The notes beneath the pieces were generated by a model. That model saw nothing but the letters and a program-made list of their open reading frames with translations, ran no database searches and was not told where the DNA came from. A program made the translations under genes and the position numbers. Source: Rothia dentocariosa ATCC 17931 (lineage in GTDB: Bacteria > Actinomycetota > Actinomycetes > Actinomycetales > Micrococcaceae). From it: 64,000 nt of DNA. The DNA is taken from contig NC_014643.1 in assembly GCF_000164695.2 (NCBI RefSeq), positions 1,302,001 through 1,366,000 of the forward strand. Reading direction: 5' to 3'. Numbering within the stretch: position 1 is the first letter of the stretch; every line of letters begins with the position of its first letter. Positions 1-8,804 of this stretch are shown here, piece after piece.

Positions 1-1502
1 GCATCGGAACGCACATTTTCGCGGAAAATCACGAAGAGCACGGGGGTATGGTCGGCGGGGATGTGCTGCACCGGGTCTCCGTCATCGTTGCGAACCACGG
101 CGGATGCATGCGCGAGCACCATCGTGCGCAGACCCAATGATGCGAGTTCACGGGCCCGCTCACGCTCCTCGGTGCCCTGGTTCAGCAGAGCCTCGGGAGC
201 GCCGAGAAGCCAGGCTCCCGAAGACTTAAACTCGATAGCACTAAAGCGTAACGCCGATGAGAACGGCACAATGCCGCTGACCTGCTCGGTGGGTGCCTGC
301 TCGAACCCGCCGGTGAGTGCTGCTGCGGTCGGGTTCGCGTTTTCATCATGACCGAACCACGCCAACGCCTGGTCCCAGCCCTGCGGCAGGGATGCGCGCC
401 ACGCCTGATTTTCATCGGGTGCTTTTGCTTCGGCCGGAGTCGTCAGTGAGCGTACCGAATCGAAAATCACGCCGCCCTCGGTCAGGGTGCCCGTCTTATC
501 GAAGCACACCGTATCTACGCGGGCGAGCACCTCAACGGCGGGCTGTTCCTGCACCAAAATATTGTGTTTACGTCCCAGCGCCACAGCCGCCGCCGCGAAC
601 GCCAAGGTTGTCATGAGCGCCAAACCCTGCGGAATCATTGATGCTACTGACGAAACTACCGCGATAGCGACGTTCTCCCAGAGACCGTCACGATTGACAA
701 CCTCAAGGCCGCCCGCCGCGCGCACCTGGCCCCACAGCACAATCGGGATAATGATGGCAAGGCCGAAGGTAATCCACCGCACCACGCGGTCGAGCGCATC
801 GCGAAGCTCAGATTGGATGCGCGAGAACTGACGGGCCTCATCGGAAATTTTACTTGCACGGGACTCGGAGCCCACCGCCGAGAGCAGTACGCGCCCGGTG
901 CCGCCGAGCACGCTCGATGCCGAAAGCACCATATCGCCCGGACGTTTCGGAATCGGGTCATTCTCGCCGGTCAGCAGGGATTCATCCAGCTCTAGCGAGT
1001 CGGAGGTAAGGACCACCGCATCCGCAGGAACCTGATCGCCGCGTTTGAGCACTACCACATCGCCCTCAACCAGGGACTCCATAGGAACCTCGATCATAGC
1101 GCCATCGCGCACCGCCGTGATCGGGGATCGGTCAAGCAGAGAGATACGGTCGAGCTCAAGTTTAGCCTTGTACTCTTGTACAAAACCGATAATCACATTC
1201 GCTACCACAGCGAACAGAAAGAGCAAATCAGCCCAACGCTGGTATAGAATCACAACCAGACCGCACAGCCCAAGCACCAGGTTAAATACCGTAAATAGGT
1301 GTGCCCGCATAATGCTCCACAAGGTGCGGGAAGACTTATTATTCTGAGCGTTGACCTTACCGGCGGCGGTGAGCTTGGCAACCTCATCGCTGCTGAGCCC
1401 GTGAACAGCAAGCTCTTGGGAACCGCTGTGTGCCTGAGCAGAATATTCGGGAACATAACCGGAGGCTTCAGACAGCATTGTCTTGTGCTGGTCAGAACTC
1501 AT
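1..1502 (-). CDS. CtpE-like cation-translocating P-type ATPase (C-terminus outside window)
   Basis: Membrane ion pump that couples ATP hydrolysis to cation transport; the gene runs off the left edge, so only about 500 N-terminal residues are visible. The reading frame shows an N-terminal cytoplasmic segment, two early membrane helices, an actuator domain with a TGEND loop (family TGES/TGEA), further helices, and the phosphorylation motif DKTGTLTEGG around position 490 of the window. Start ATG at 1502 is preceded by AAGGAGAG. Residue patterns such as VDESLLTGE-like, RVDTVCFDKTGT and MIPQGL resemble mycobacterial CtpE, reported as a calcium ATPase. Ion specificity cannot be read here. It is transcribed alone, upstream of nothing on its own strand within the window; the heme cluster lies behind its start. 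Confidence 0.9.
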   Translation of the reverse strand, partial: MSSDQHKTMLSEASGYVPEYSAQAHSGSQELAVHGLSSDEVAKLTAAGKVNAQNNKSSRTLWSIMRAHLFTVFNLVLGLCGLVVILYQRWADLLFLFAVVANVIIGFVQEYKAKLELDRISLLDRSPITAVRDGAMIEVPMESLVEGDVVVLKRGDQVPADAVVLTSDSLELDESLLTGENDPIPKRPGDMVLSASSVLGGTGRVLLSAVGSESRASKISDEARQFSRIQSELRDALDRVVRWITFGLAIIIPIVLWGQVRAAGGLEVVNRDGLWENVAIAVVSSVASMIPQGLALMTTLAFAAAAVALGRKHNILVQEQPAVEVLARVDTVCFDKTGTLTEGGVIFDSVRSLTTPAEAKAPDENQAWRASLPQGWDQALAWFGHDENANPTAAALTGGFEQAPTEQVSGIVPFSSALRFSAIEFKSSGAWLLGAPEALLNQGTEERERARELASLGLRTMVLAHASAVVRNDDGDPVQHIPADHTPVLFVIFRENVRSD

Positions 1503-1748
1503 GGATGGGGTACTCTCCTTCGTGGGGTAGGGGAAGAGTAATACATACGGTTTGGGCTGCACCCGGGCGAGTTCAGACTTCTTATCACGAGAAATAACCC
1601 TGCGCCGGGCATTACTTTATTCTAACAAGTAACCATGGTGCAGGGCTTATATGCCGAACTGGGAATATACTGAGAATCCGTCGGATACCGGCATGAAATA
1701 TTCGGGGTAGCAGCCCAGAAAAAGGACGACTCAAAGCACAGTGCCGCT

Positions 1749-2510
1749 CTATCGCCGTGGCAGAACCAGAGTCCGCTTCGTCACCGGATGCTCCAAAACC
1801 TCAATTGGATGCTGATACACACGGCTTAGCCGCTCCTCAGTACACACCTGAGTGGGGGTACCGCTGGCAGCCACACGACCCTTATCCAGCAGTACGATCC
1901 TATCCGAATACGCCGCCGCTACATCTAAATCATGCAGAACCGCCAAAACCGCCGTACCCTCGGCGGCAAGCTCCCGGCTCATCTGCAGGGTCTGTTCCTG
2001 ATGCTTAATATCCAGCGCCGCCGTGGGCTCATCCAAGAGCACTAGGGGAGTCTGTTGCGCAAAAATACGAGCCAAATGCACGCGCCCGCTTTCGCCGCCC
2101 GAAAGGGTTGTCACATCGCGATTTGCCATCATCTCTGTATGCGTGCGCGCCATCATTTGCTCGATCACGGCGTCGTCCTCATGCGCACGCTTGGTACCGC
2201 GCCACGGGGTGCGTCCCATCGCCACTACCTCGTGTGCCAGGTACGAAAACGCCACCTGAGTTTTCTGCAGCAGCAGGGCACGCAGACGCGCAAGCTCAAG
2301 ATACGAATACTCGCCCACCGGCTTATCCTTGAGCAGTACCGCGCCGGAATCGGGCTTAGTATCGCCCGCAATAACCCCCAAAATCGTGGACTTACCGGCA
2401 CCATTGGGACCGATGAGCGACACAACCTCGCCCGCCCGAACCTCAAAAGAGACATCCTCTAAGATGCGCCGCCCGCCCACCGACAGCGACACCCCATCGA
2501 CAGTAAGCAT
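1749..2510 (-). CDS. hmuV: Heme ABC transporter ATP-binding protein HmuV
   Basis: Cytoplasmic ATPase that powers hemin import through HmuU. The 253 residues match the normal length of FecE/HmuV-type ATPases. Walker A is GPNGAGKST (about residues 34-42), the ABC signature is LSGGE, Walker B is LVLLDEP, followed by the H-loop VLHDLD. It overlaps hmuU by one base (TAATG), a translationally coupled arrangement. It is the last gene of htaA-hmuT-hmuU-hmuV. Siderophore ATPases look similar, so the heme assignment rests on the HtaA and HmuO neighbours. Confidence 0.95.
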   Translation of the reverse strand: MLTVDGVSLSVGGRRILEDVSFEVRAGEVVSLIGPNGAGKSTILGVIAGDTKPDSGAVLLKDKPVGEYSYLELARLRALLLQKTQVAFSYLAHEVVAMGRTPWRGTKRAHEDDAVIEQMMARTHTEMMANRDVTTLSGGESGRVHLARIFAQQTPLVLLDEPTAALDIKHQEQTLQMSRELAAEGTAVLAVLHDLDVAAAYSDRIVLLDKGRVAASGTPTQVCTEERLSRVYQHPIEVLEHPVTKRTLVLPRR

Positions 2511-3595
2511 TAAAGACCTCCCTTCCCCATCGAACGGCGCAGCAGGAAGAAGAACGTAGGGCCACCCACGAGCGCTGTAAAAATACCGATCGGCAGGTCA
2601 GAGACCGGAATGAGCGTGCGCGCCCCCAAATCGGAAAGCGCAATTAACAGCGCCCCGCCCAGTGCCGAAGCAGGCAGCAGCAAACGGTTAGACGGCCCCA
2701 AAATAAGCCGAAGCAGATGCGGAATAATAAGCCCCACAAAGGCAATAATGCCCGCATGAGCCACCGCCGCACCCGTCAAAAGCGCCGTAGCAGCAATCGC
2801 AACACCGCGCAGACGCTCAACGTTCACCCCGGAATGCTGCGCTGCGCGCTCGCCCAGCGCCAACAGGTCAAGTTTGCGTGAAATCATCAAGCACATGATC
2901 AACCCCGCCACGATCACGAACCACACGCTGGCAAGAGCCTTCCACGTAGACCCGTTGAGCGATCCCATCTGCCAGAAGACGATGCGGTCGCGGCTGACAT
3001 TATCGGCCAAGTACAGGCAGAACGCGATTGCGGCATTTGCCACCGCCGTTACCGCAATACCCGTCAAAATCATGGAGAGAACTTTCGCCCGACCTGAGGA
3101 ACGCGAGAGAAAATAAACCAGCGCTGTTGCCGCGAGGGCACCGCCAAAGGCAAAAGCTGGAACCGTGTAAATATCGAAGAATTCGAGATTGAAAACAACC
3201 GCTACACATGCTCCCACCGCGGCGCCCGAAGACACACCGATAACCCCGGGCTCGGCCAGCGGGTTGCCGAAAACCGCCTGCATGACCGCGCCCGAGCATC
3301 CCAGGGCAGCGCCCACGAGCAGCCCTAAAAGCACACGCGGAAAACGAATATTCCACAGGGTGCTGTCTTCAAGATAGGCGGTCGGATCCTTGGGAACCAT
3401 ACCCAAGCGGCGCCCCAGCGAAGCCACCACATGATCGGTCGGAATATTGTACTGACCCAACCCCGCAGACACCACGGTTATGACGATCAGGGCAATACTC
3501 AGAAAGCCAAAAGTTGCGAGAATACGGATGCGGCGTTTGCTTCGATAATCCGCGCTGCCGGGAGTCGCCGCATCAGTGCGGTTGGACGAATTCAC
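2510..3595 (-). CDS. hmuU: Heme ABC transporter permease HmuU
   Basis: FecCD-family membrane permease of 361 residues with roughly nine to ten hydrophobic segments. An N-terminal helix (about residues 28-48) is followed by family motifs such as PRVLLGLLVGAALGCSGAVMQ and GVSSGAAVGA, and by the cytoplasmic coupling segment GLIIPHLLR near residue 290. The start is GTG at 3595, preceded by an AAGAGG ribosome binding site and 12 bases after the hmuT stop. Its stop overlaps the hmuV ATG. It forms the channel through which HmuT-delivered heme crosses the membrane. Confidence 0.94.
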   Translation of the reverse strand: MNSSNRTDAATPGSADYRSKRRIRILATFGFLSIALIVITVVSAGLGQYNIPTDHVVASLGRRLGMVPKDPTAYLEDSTLWNIRFPRVLLGLLVGAALGCSGAVMQAVFGNPLAEPGVIGVSSGAAVGACVAVVFNLEFFDIYTVPAFAFGGALAATALVYFLSRSSGRAKVLSMILTGIAVTAVANAAIAFCLYLADNVSRDRIVFWQMGSLNGSTWKALASVWFVIVAGLIMCLMISRKLDLLALGERAAQHSGVNVERLRGVAIAATALLTGAAVAHAGIIAFVGLIIPHLLRLILGPSNRLLLPASALGGALLIALSDLGARTLIPVSDLPIGIFTALVGGPTFFFLLRRSMGKGGL

Positions 3596-3607
3596 AGGTG
3601 AAGCCTC

Positions 3608-4792
3608 TTAACGCTGGGGTGCATAGATAGCGCGAGCTAGGGAAAGCAGAACGGCGGGGGTATTCGGACCGTAGGATAGAATCTGCCCGTCGTTCATATC
3701 AACCACGCGCCTGCTCTTTCCCGCGTTCGTTTCGGCAACCCCCGGGCGTGCCAAGAATCCATCCAAGCCGCCGGTGGATTCCACGCCGTGAGTCATGGTC
3801 AAAATGACATCCGGGTTCACCTTAACCAGCGCCTCGCTATTCGCGGGAACAATGTTGCGTGCGCCCTGCTCGGAAGCCACATCCCTGCCCTCAAGCGCGG
3901 CAATCAGATCATCCGCACCGGAACCCTTGCCGAGAATGAAGAACACCCCGGCATTACCACGCACGTACAGGAACGCCATCGACAGTTTCTTATCGCCTTC
4001 AGGGGCAACTTCTTTGATGGTATTCAGGGCATAATCAAGGTCTTTCTGCACGCGCTCGGCAACCTTATCGCCCGCCTCCTGCACACCTAAAGCCTGTGCC
4101 ACAGCCTTGAGCTGGGGAATGATTTTATCCATGCGCCTCTCATGGTCGAACACCACCACAGTCACGCCCGCATCGCGCAGTTGTTCAACAACTTCTTCGG
4201 GGCCATTGCTCTTATCCCAGAGCACAAGGTCGGGGTTGGTCGCGAGAATCGCATCCGCGTTCAGATCGTGGCCGTTCTGAGTGACGAGCGGCAGCTTCGC
4301 TAACGAAGACTCGGTTGAAGACGTCACACGGCCGACCAGACGATCACCCAAACCCAGCGAGATAACCTCTTGCGCGAGAGTGCCATACAGGTCAAGAGCC
4401 AGGATGCGATTCGCCGACTTAACAGTCACCTCATCGCCCTTGAAATCCTTGAAAGTCACGGGAAGCTGCGGGGTTGGAGTCTCAACCATCGGCTGAACTT
4501 CGGGGGTGTTCTTCGCGCTGCTGGGACCCGTCAGCGATTTCGGGTCGGAAGAAACATTGCTCTTGAGCTCCTGCGCAAGGTTCTCAAGCTCAGACTTGGT
4601 GGTCTGTTCATCAACCACAGAATGCGAGGATGCGCTCGTGCTGCCCGGATTTTGGGTGCCGATGCCGCATCCGGAGATAAAAAACATAGATGCCGCTAAT
4701 AGTGCGGCGGTAACCTTCTGCGATGCGCTCGTTCTGCCGTGCCGGTGTTTGGAGCGTGTTGTTGCGCCGGGGTGTGAGAGACGAAAAGCCAT
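3608..4792 (-). CDS. hmuT: Heme-binding lipoprotein HmuT (ABC substrate-binding protein)
   Basis: Substrate-binding lipoprotein of the hemin importer, 394 residues. After a basic leader of about 25 residues a hydrophobic stretch ends in the lipobox ISGC (Cys about 42), so the mature protein should be anchored on the outer face of the membrane. A Ser/Thr-rich linker precedes the type III periplasmic-binding fold (PF01497 type), with segments such as RILALDLYGTLAQEVISLGL and the C-terminal QILSYGPNTPAVLLSLARAIYA. In Corynebacterium HmuT a His and a Tyr coordinate heme; candidates exist but cannot be assigned by eye. AGGA lies upstream of the ATG. It is separated from htaA by 200 bases containing a GC-rich hairpin. 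Confidence 0.93.
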   Translation of the reverse strand: MAFRLSHPGATTRSKHRHGRTSASQKVTAALLAASMFFISGCGIGTQNPGSTSASSHSVVDEQTTKSELENLAQELKSNVSSDPKSLTGPSSAKNTPEVQPMVETPTPQLPVTFKDFKGDEVTVKSANRILALDLYGTLAQEVISLGLGDRLVGRVTSSTESSLAKLPLVTQNGHDLNADAILATNPDLVLWDKSNGPEEVVEQLRDAGVTVVVFDHERRMDKIIPQLKAVAQALGVQEAGDKVAERVQKDLDYALNTIKEVAPEGDKKLSMAFLYVRGNAGVFFILGKGSGADDLIAALEGRDVASEQGARNIVPANSEALVKVNPDVILTMTHGVESTGGLDGFLARPGVAETNAGKSRRVVDMNDGQILSYGPNTPAVLLSLARAIYAPQR

Positions 4793-4859
4793 ATGAAGAG
4801 TTCCTATCGGCTAAAACTGTGAGTGTATGTATTCGCGATGAGAGCGTGTGCTTAGGGTG

Positions 4860-4891
4860 AGGGTGCGGGCAGTCGATACTACCCGCACCCT
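4860..4891 (-). terminator. GC-rich intra-operon hairpin between htaA and hmuT
   Basis: A 10-bp stem (arms 4860-4869 and 4882-4891) with a 12-base loop. No T-run follows on the minus strand, so full Rho-independent termination is doubtful. It may act as an mRNA 3'-end stabiliser or partial attenuator giving more htaA than hmuTUV transcript. The 200-base gap holds no gene. Confidence 0.5.
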
Positions 4892-4992
4892 AGCGCATCC
4901 GGTGAGTTATGAGGTGCGGATGCTGCACCGAGGAATAAACCCGAGCCTAAGAACCGCCGCATATGCCGGTGGTTGATAGGCCGATCTTAGGT

Positions 4993-7605
4993 TTATTCGG
5001 AGCGCTCAGACATCCTGGAGGACTTGCGACGGCGCGTGTACAGCACGGCACCAATACCGGCGACCAGAGAGGCCAGACCACTAGCAACCCCAACCTCTAC
5101 ACCACTGGCACCGGTATGCGCCAGACGACCATGAGAGCCGCGTGCGTTGAGGGATTCGCATCCCTGACCCTGATATACGGTTTCGGTCACAGTCTGGGTG
5201 GCCTGGGTCTTGGTGGTGTTGCCCGCGGGCTGTGCGCCCGAAAGCGATGCCGAGAAGCTCAGCGGAGCCATATCCTTACCCGCCTCGTAGAAACCTGCAA
5301 ACGCTTTGGCACCCTCAGCGGTAATGGTGGTGCCCGCACCGCTGATGGAAATCTTATCGCCAGAGACCTGCAAGCCGCTTACATTAACGTTGAGCAGAGC
5401 AACTTCACCGTAATTATGCGATTTGCCGTCCATATCGTTGCCGACCATCGTTGCGTAGAGAACGGCGGTCTTGCCGTTGATCTCCAGACGCGGGTTTGAG
5501 ATGGTGGTGTCCAGAATTCCGTGGTGTCCGGTGAAATGCACCGAGCCGGTGAAGGAAATCGAGCCCTTACCATCCTTGAAGGAACCCGTGCCCTTCGCCC
5601 ACTGGAAGGCGTTATTGGAATAGGTGGTGCCGTTCAGATCCCAGCTGCCGTTAGCGATGCCGCCGCGAATGTAGTTGCGGAAGGAATCGCGCACGCCCCA
5701 CCCGAGGTCTGCGCTGGCAACCTTACCATCTGCGGATGCGGCCGGTGCTTTGTTCGCTGCCTTAACGGGAACCTGCTTGGTCACGGTCACCGGGGTGCAG
5801 ACGGGCTGGGCGGGGTTCTTTGAGACGCTGCTGAAGGAACCGTTCTTACCGCCGTTGGGGTGTGTTGCCGGGGTGGAGCCGTTATGGGAATGGGAGGAAC
5901 TGCCGCCGCCATTGTTCACGGAACCGCCAAAGTTCGTGCCGCCAATACCCGCATTCGCGTTATTACCTAGGTTCGCCGAACCGCTGCCGGTGTTAGAACC
6001 CTTAACCGTGGTGTCGGTAACCTTATTTTCCACCAGCTGAGAACCGAGTTTTGCGCTGAAGGAGAGCGGAGCCATAGCGCGCTTGTCGGCGTCATTGTAC
6101 TGCCCGGCGAAGATTGCCTCGGACCCCTCGACGGTAACGGTAACGGCTGCATTCTTAGCCGAGAGCACGTTATTCTCTAAGGTTGCACCGCTCAGATCGA
6201 CCTCGGCGAGTACAAGATCTTTGAAGGTACGATTTTCGCCCTGCATGTTGAGCGCTTCGGCGTCGACAACCAGGTAGCCCTTGCCCTCTTTGATGACTAG
6301 GCGGGTGTTCTCGAAGCTGCTGTTGAGCTGGCCGTGATGCCCGCTAATATGCACCTTGCCTGCGAAGTTGATCTGACCGGTCTTCGTTGCCTCATCGTAC
6401 GAGCCGGATGCGCTGGTAAAGTCCAGCCCGCCCGCCGCGTTCTTCGACAGACCCTCGACGGTGATGTTACCGCGCGCAATGGTGTTGAGGTAGTGCAGGA
6501 AGGAAGCACGAATATTCCAGGTCAGGTTGCCGGATTCAATAATGTGCCCTTGACCTTTCGGCACGTCGGTTCTCGGCGCTGCATCGGTAGCCGGAGGCTG
6601 AGCCGGTGCGGGCTTAGCAGCTTCCTTGCTTTGTGAGGGCTGCGGTGCCGGTTGAGAGCTGGGTGCTTCGCTGGGCTTTGAAGGGGTTGAGGCAGGTGCC
6701 TCAGAAGTCTGAGAGGGCTGTGGTGCCGGAGCCTCGGAACTCTGTGAAGGCTGCGGAGCCGGTGTTTCAGCAGGTTTACTCTGCTCTGGCGCAGGCTGAG
6801 ATGGCTCAGGAGTAGGATCGGCAGGCTTCTCCGGTGCTGGTGCAGGCTGCTCGGGTTGAGTCGGCTCAGGTGCAGGTTGAGTCGGCTCCGGGGTCGGATC
6901 GGCAGGCTTCTCCGGTGCCGGTGCCTGCTTGGTAACGAGCTTCGCGGAGAATGCCAGCGCATCCAGCTCTTGACCTGCCTGGTAGAACCCAGCAAACACC
7001 GAGGTTGCTTCTGCACTGAGTTTTACCTTGGTTGCATCAGATGCTGCCAAGGTCAGCTGCCCGCCCTCGTTTTTCAGGGAGGAAGCATCGAAAGTACCAA
7101 TCAGCGTGTGATCGTGCTGTACGGGCGGGTTCGGGGTGGTGTTGCCGTTATAGGGGCGTTCGCTGATATTTGCGTATAGGCTGCCTTGCCCGTCTTTGAT
7201 GACAAGTTCCAAGTCGCTGATAGTTACTTCGAGCACGCCGTGGTGCCCGGTGTACTTCACTCTGGAACCGGTGAATTTAACGTGGTACGAACCGTCTGCC
7301 TCGACGGTACCCTCAGCGGCGGTGAAGTGATAAGAACCATCCGCATTGGAGGTAGCACCGGTTAGTTCCTGCGAACCACCGGCGACAGGACCGGTGATGT
7401 ATTTGCGGAATGAGGATTTGACGCCCCAATCTACGGATGCATCCTGCAGGCTTTGTGATGCGGCAGCTGGCGCCTGCTCAGAGACGATCTGCGCGGTCGG
7501 TGCGGGTTGGTTCGCTAGGGCGGGAGTGGCGGCGATGCCACTGAGGCCAACGGCGGCAGACGCTAGAAACGCCCATGAGCGCTTCGCGTTATGCGACATA
7601 GACAT
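4993..7605 (-). CDS. htaA: HtaA: cell-wall heme-binding protein with three HtaA domains
   Basis: Surface heme receptor, 870 residues. A signal peptide (MSMSHNAKRS start, cleavage near ALA-NQ about residue 32) is followed by three HtaA/CR domains at about residues 57-230, 355-520 and 625-790. Each opens with WGV/WNI..SF..Y and carries a GHHG motif; the conserved Tyr and His match heme ligands described for corynebacterial HtaA. Domains 1 and 2 are joined by a Pro-rich linker with repeated PEKPADPTPEP and QPSQ units, domains 2 and 3 by a Gly/Asn/Ser-rich linker. The C-terminus has LAHTG, a membrane helix and an RRRK tail, a sortase signal of the LAXTG type recognised by class E sortases. It heads the hmuTUV operon. 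AGAGGA precedes the first of two nearby ATGs (7605 and 7599). Length and domain count exceed the two-domain C. diphtheriae protein. Confidence 0.93.
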   Translation of the reverse strand: MSMSHNAKRSWAFLASAAVGLSGIAATPALANQPAPTAQIVSEQAPAAASQSLQDASVDWGVKSSFRKYITGPVAGGSQELTGATSNADGSYHFTAAEGTVEADGSYHVKFTGSRVKYTGHHGVLEVTISDLELVIKDGQGSLYANISERPYNGNTTPNPPVQHDHTLIGTFDASSLKNEGGQLTLAASDATKVKLSAEATSVFAGFYQAGQELDALAFSAKLVTKQAPAPEKPADPTPEPTQPAPEPTQPEQPAPAPEKPADPTPEPSQPAPEQSKPAETPAPQPSQSSEAPAPQPSQTSEAPASTPSKPSEAPSSQPAPQPSQSKEAAKPAPAQPPATDAAPRTDVPKGQGHIIESGNLTWNIRASFLHYLNTIARGNITVEGLSKNAAGGLDFTSASGSYDEATKTGQINFAGKVHISGHHGQLNSSFENTRLVIKEGKGYLVVDAEALNMQGENRTFKDLVLAEVDLSGATLENNVLSAKNAAVTVTVEGSEAIFAGQYNDADKRAMAPLSFSAKLGSQLVENKVTDTTVKGSNTGSGSANLGNNANAGIGGTNFGGSVNNGGGSSSHSHNGSTPATHPNGGKNGSFSSVSKNPAQPVCTPVTVTKQVPVKAANKAPAASADGKVASADLGWGVRDSFRNYIRGGIANGSWDLNGTTYSNNAFQWAKGTGSFKDGKGSISFTGSVHFTGHHGILDTTISNPRLEINGKTAVLYATMVGNDMDGKSHNYGEVALLNVNVSGLQVSGDKISISGAGTTITAEGAKAFAGFYEAGKDMAPLSFSASLSGAQPAGNTTKTQATQTVTETVYQGQGCESLNARGSHGRLAHTGASGVEVGVASGLASLVAGIGAVLYTRRRKSSRMSERSE

Positions 7606-7639
7606 GTGTGTCCTCTATTCGTGGTTTTAGTAATGAGCA

Positions 7640-7667
7640 GTCTTAGTCTAGACCTATTAGCTAAGAC
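7640..7667. promoter_or_regulatory. Inverted repeat upstream of htaA
   Basis: Arms GTCTTAG (7640-7646) and CTAAGAC (7661-7667), perfect over 7 bp with a 14-base spacer that itself contains GTCTAGAC. It lies 35-62 bases upstream of the htaA start, where an iron or heme regulator would bind. It resembles the DtxR consensus only weakly (about half the positions), so the regulator is unassigned. Confidence 0.4.
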
Positions 7668-7757
7668 TTGTGTAGCTTAATTGTAGTACTTTGCTTAATG
7701 ATGAGGTTCCCCTTAATAAAATTTTTTGGCAGCGGTGTTGCAAAACCAAAAATTTAG

Positions 7758-7796
7758 TGACACTATGTCATTTATTGATTTGGTGACACTGTGTCA
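7758..7796. promoter_or_regulatory. Pair of TGACA-N3-TGTCA palindromes upstream of hmuO
   Basis: TGACACTATGTCA (7758-7770) and TGACACTGTGTCA (7784-7796) lie 26 bp apart, centre to centre, in the htaA/hmuO divergent region. The second is fully symmetric apart from its central base. Such paired sites are typical dimer operators (TetR-like regulators or response regulators). The second site covers a GTG at 7791 that would otherwise be a possible hmuO start. Confidence 0.55.
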
Positions 7797-7838
7797 TCAA
7801 AAATATTCATGACTCTCAACTCAATCAGGAGGCGTTCC

Positions 7839-8516
7839 GTGACCGCCATTATTACCCCCGAAACCACCTCTCCCGATGCTGTCGAACAGCGGTTTTCGGC
7901 CCGGCTAAAAGCTAGCACCAAGCGTGTGCATGATAATGCTGAGCACTCTACCTTTATGGAAGATTTGATGGGCGGGAAACTCGATACTTCCGCGTATTTA
8001 CGCCTCATCAACCAGTACACCTATATCTATGAGGCTTTGGAGGAAATCTCTCAGAATCTGCGTGAATCCGGTAACCCACTGACCGATCCTTTCACGCTGG
8101 AAGGGTTGGATCGTACCGCCGCGATTCACCATGATATTCGTGCTCTAGGGCAGACCGAGATTGACGTCCCGTTGCCAGCGACTATCGAATATGTGGCGCG
8201 TATTAAGGCGACCGCGCAGGCTCCCGAGCGGTTCTTGGCGCATCATTATTTGCGCTATCTAGGAGATCTCTCGGGTGGGCAGGCGGTGGCGGCTCTAGTG
8301 GCGCGCCATTACGGCATTGCACGGGATGCGCTGACCATGTACTCGTTCCCGCAGCTTCCTAAGCCAAAGGTCTTCAAGGATGAATATAGGGAGCTTCTTG
8401 ATCGCGCTCCTTTGAGCGAAGAGCAGCGTGAAGCCCTGATTGACGAGGCTATGGAAGGATTCCGTATTAATGCCGCGCTTTTTGCTCAATTAGGCGAGCA
8501 GAGTGGCCGTCTGTAA
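7839..8516 (+). CDS. hmuO: Heme oxygenase HmuO
   Basis: Degrades imported heme to biliverdin-type product, CO and free iron in the cytoplasm. I choose GTG at 7839, which has AGGAGG at 7827-7832 six bases before it, giving 225 residues, close to the 215 of C. diphtheriae HmuO. An in-frame GTG at 7791 lies inside the operator region and lacks a ribosome binding site. The proximal heme ligand is His31 in KRVHDNAEHSTFM; the distal helix carries YLGDLSGGQ, the flexible Gly motif of heme oxygenases. It is divergent from htaA and shares its regulatory region, consistent with iron or heme control. A strong terminator follows at 8711. Confidence 0.96.
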   Translation: MTAIITPETTSPDAVEQRFSARLKASTKRVHDNAEHSTFMEDLMGGKLDTSAYLRLINQYTYIYEALEEISQNLRESGNPLTDPFTLEGLDRTAAIHHDIRALGQTEIDVPLPATIEYVARIKATAQAPERFLAHHYLRYLGDLSGGQAVAALVARHYGIARDALTMYSFPQLPKPKVFKDEYRELLDRAPLSEEQREALIDEAMEGFRINAALFAQLGEQSGRL

Positions 8517-8710
8517 GCATCTCGATAGATGTTCAAAGTTCGCGTTTGAGGTATATCGCGAGCATTTGTGACAGATTGTTACACTTGTGTAGACAGCGCC
8601 TCAGAGTGTTTATTATCACTGAAAAATATACGTAAATAACCGTTATATGACACTTATAGGGCAGATTTAGACACGCGCTTAGGCATTCATCCTGTGACGC
8701 GGACATATAA

Positions 8711-8750
8711 GGGTGCGGTGGTTCCCCAGAGAGGGGGAACCACCGCATCC
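8711..8750. terminator. Bidirectional terminator between hmuO and the GT87-like gene
   Basis: 17-bp GC-rich stem (8711-8727 with 8734-8750, one G-T-type mismatch) and a 6-base loop followed by TTTGTT. It lies between convergent genes and can serve both. Confidence 0.8.
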
Positions 8751-8804
8751 TTTGTTACCACCGTATGCGCGTTGCAACTCAACTGCACATGACACTACCT
8801 GCTG

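Noticed and set aside
7791-7838. Upstream GTG start for hmuO
   Set aside because: Lies in an operator palindrome and lacks a ribosome binding site; GTG at 7839 has a perfect AGGAGG.
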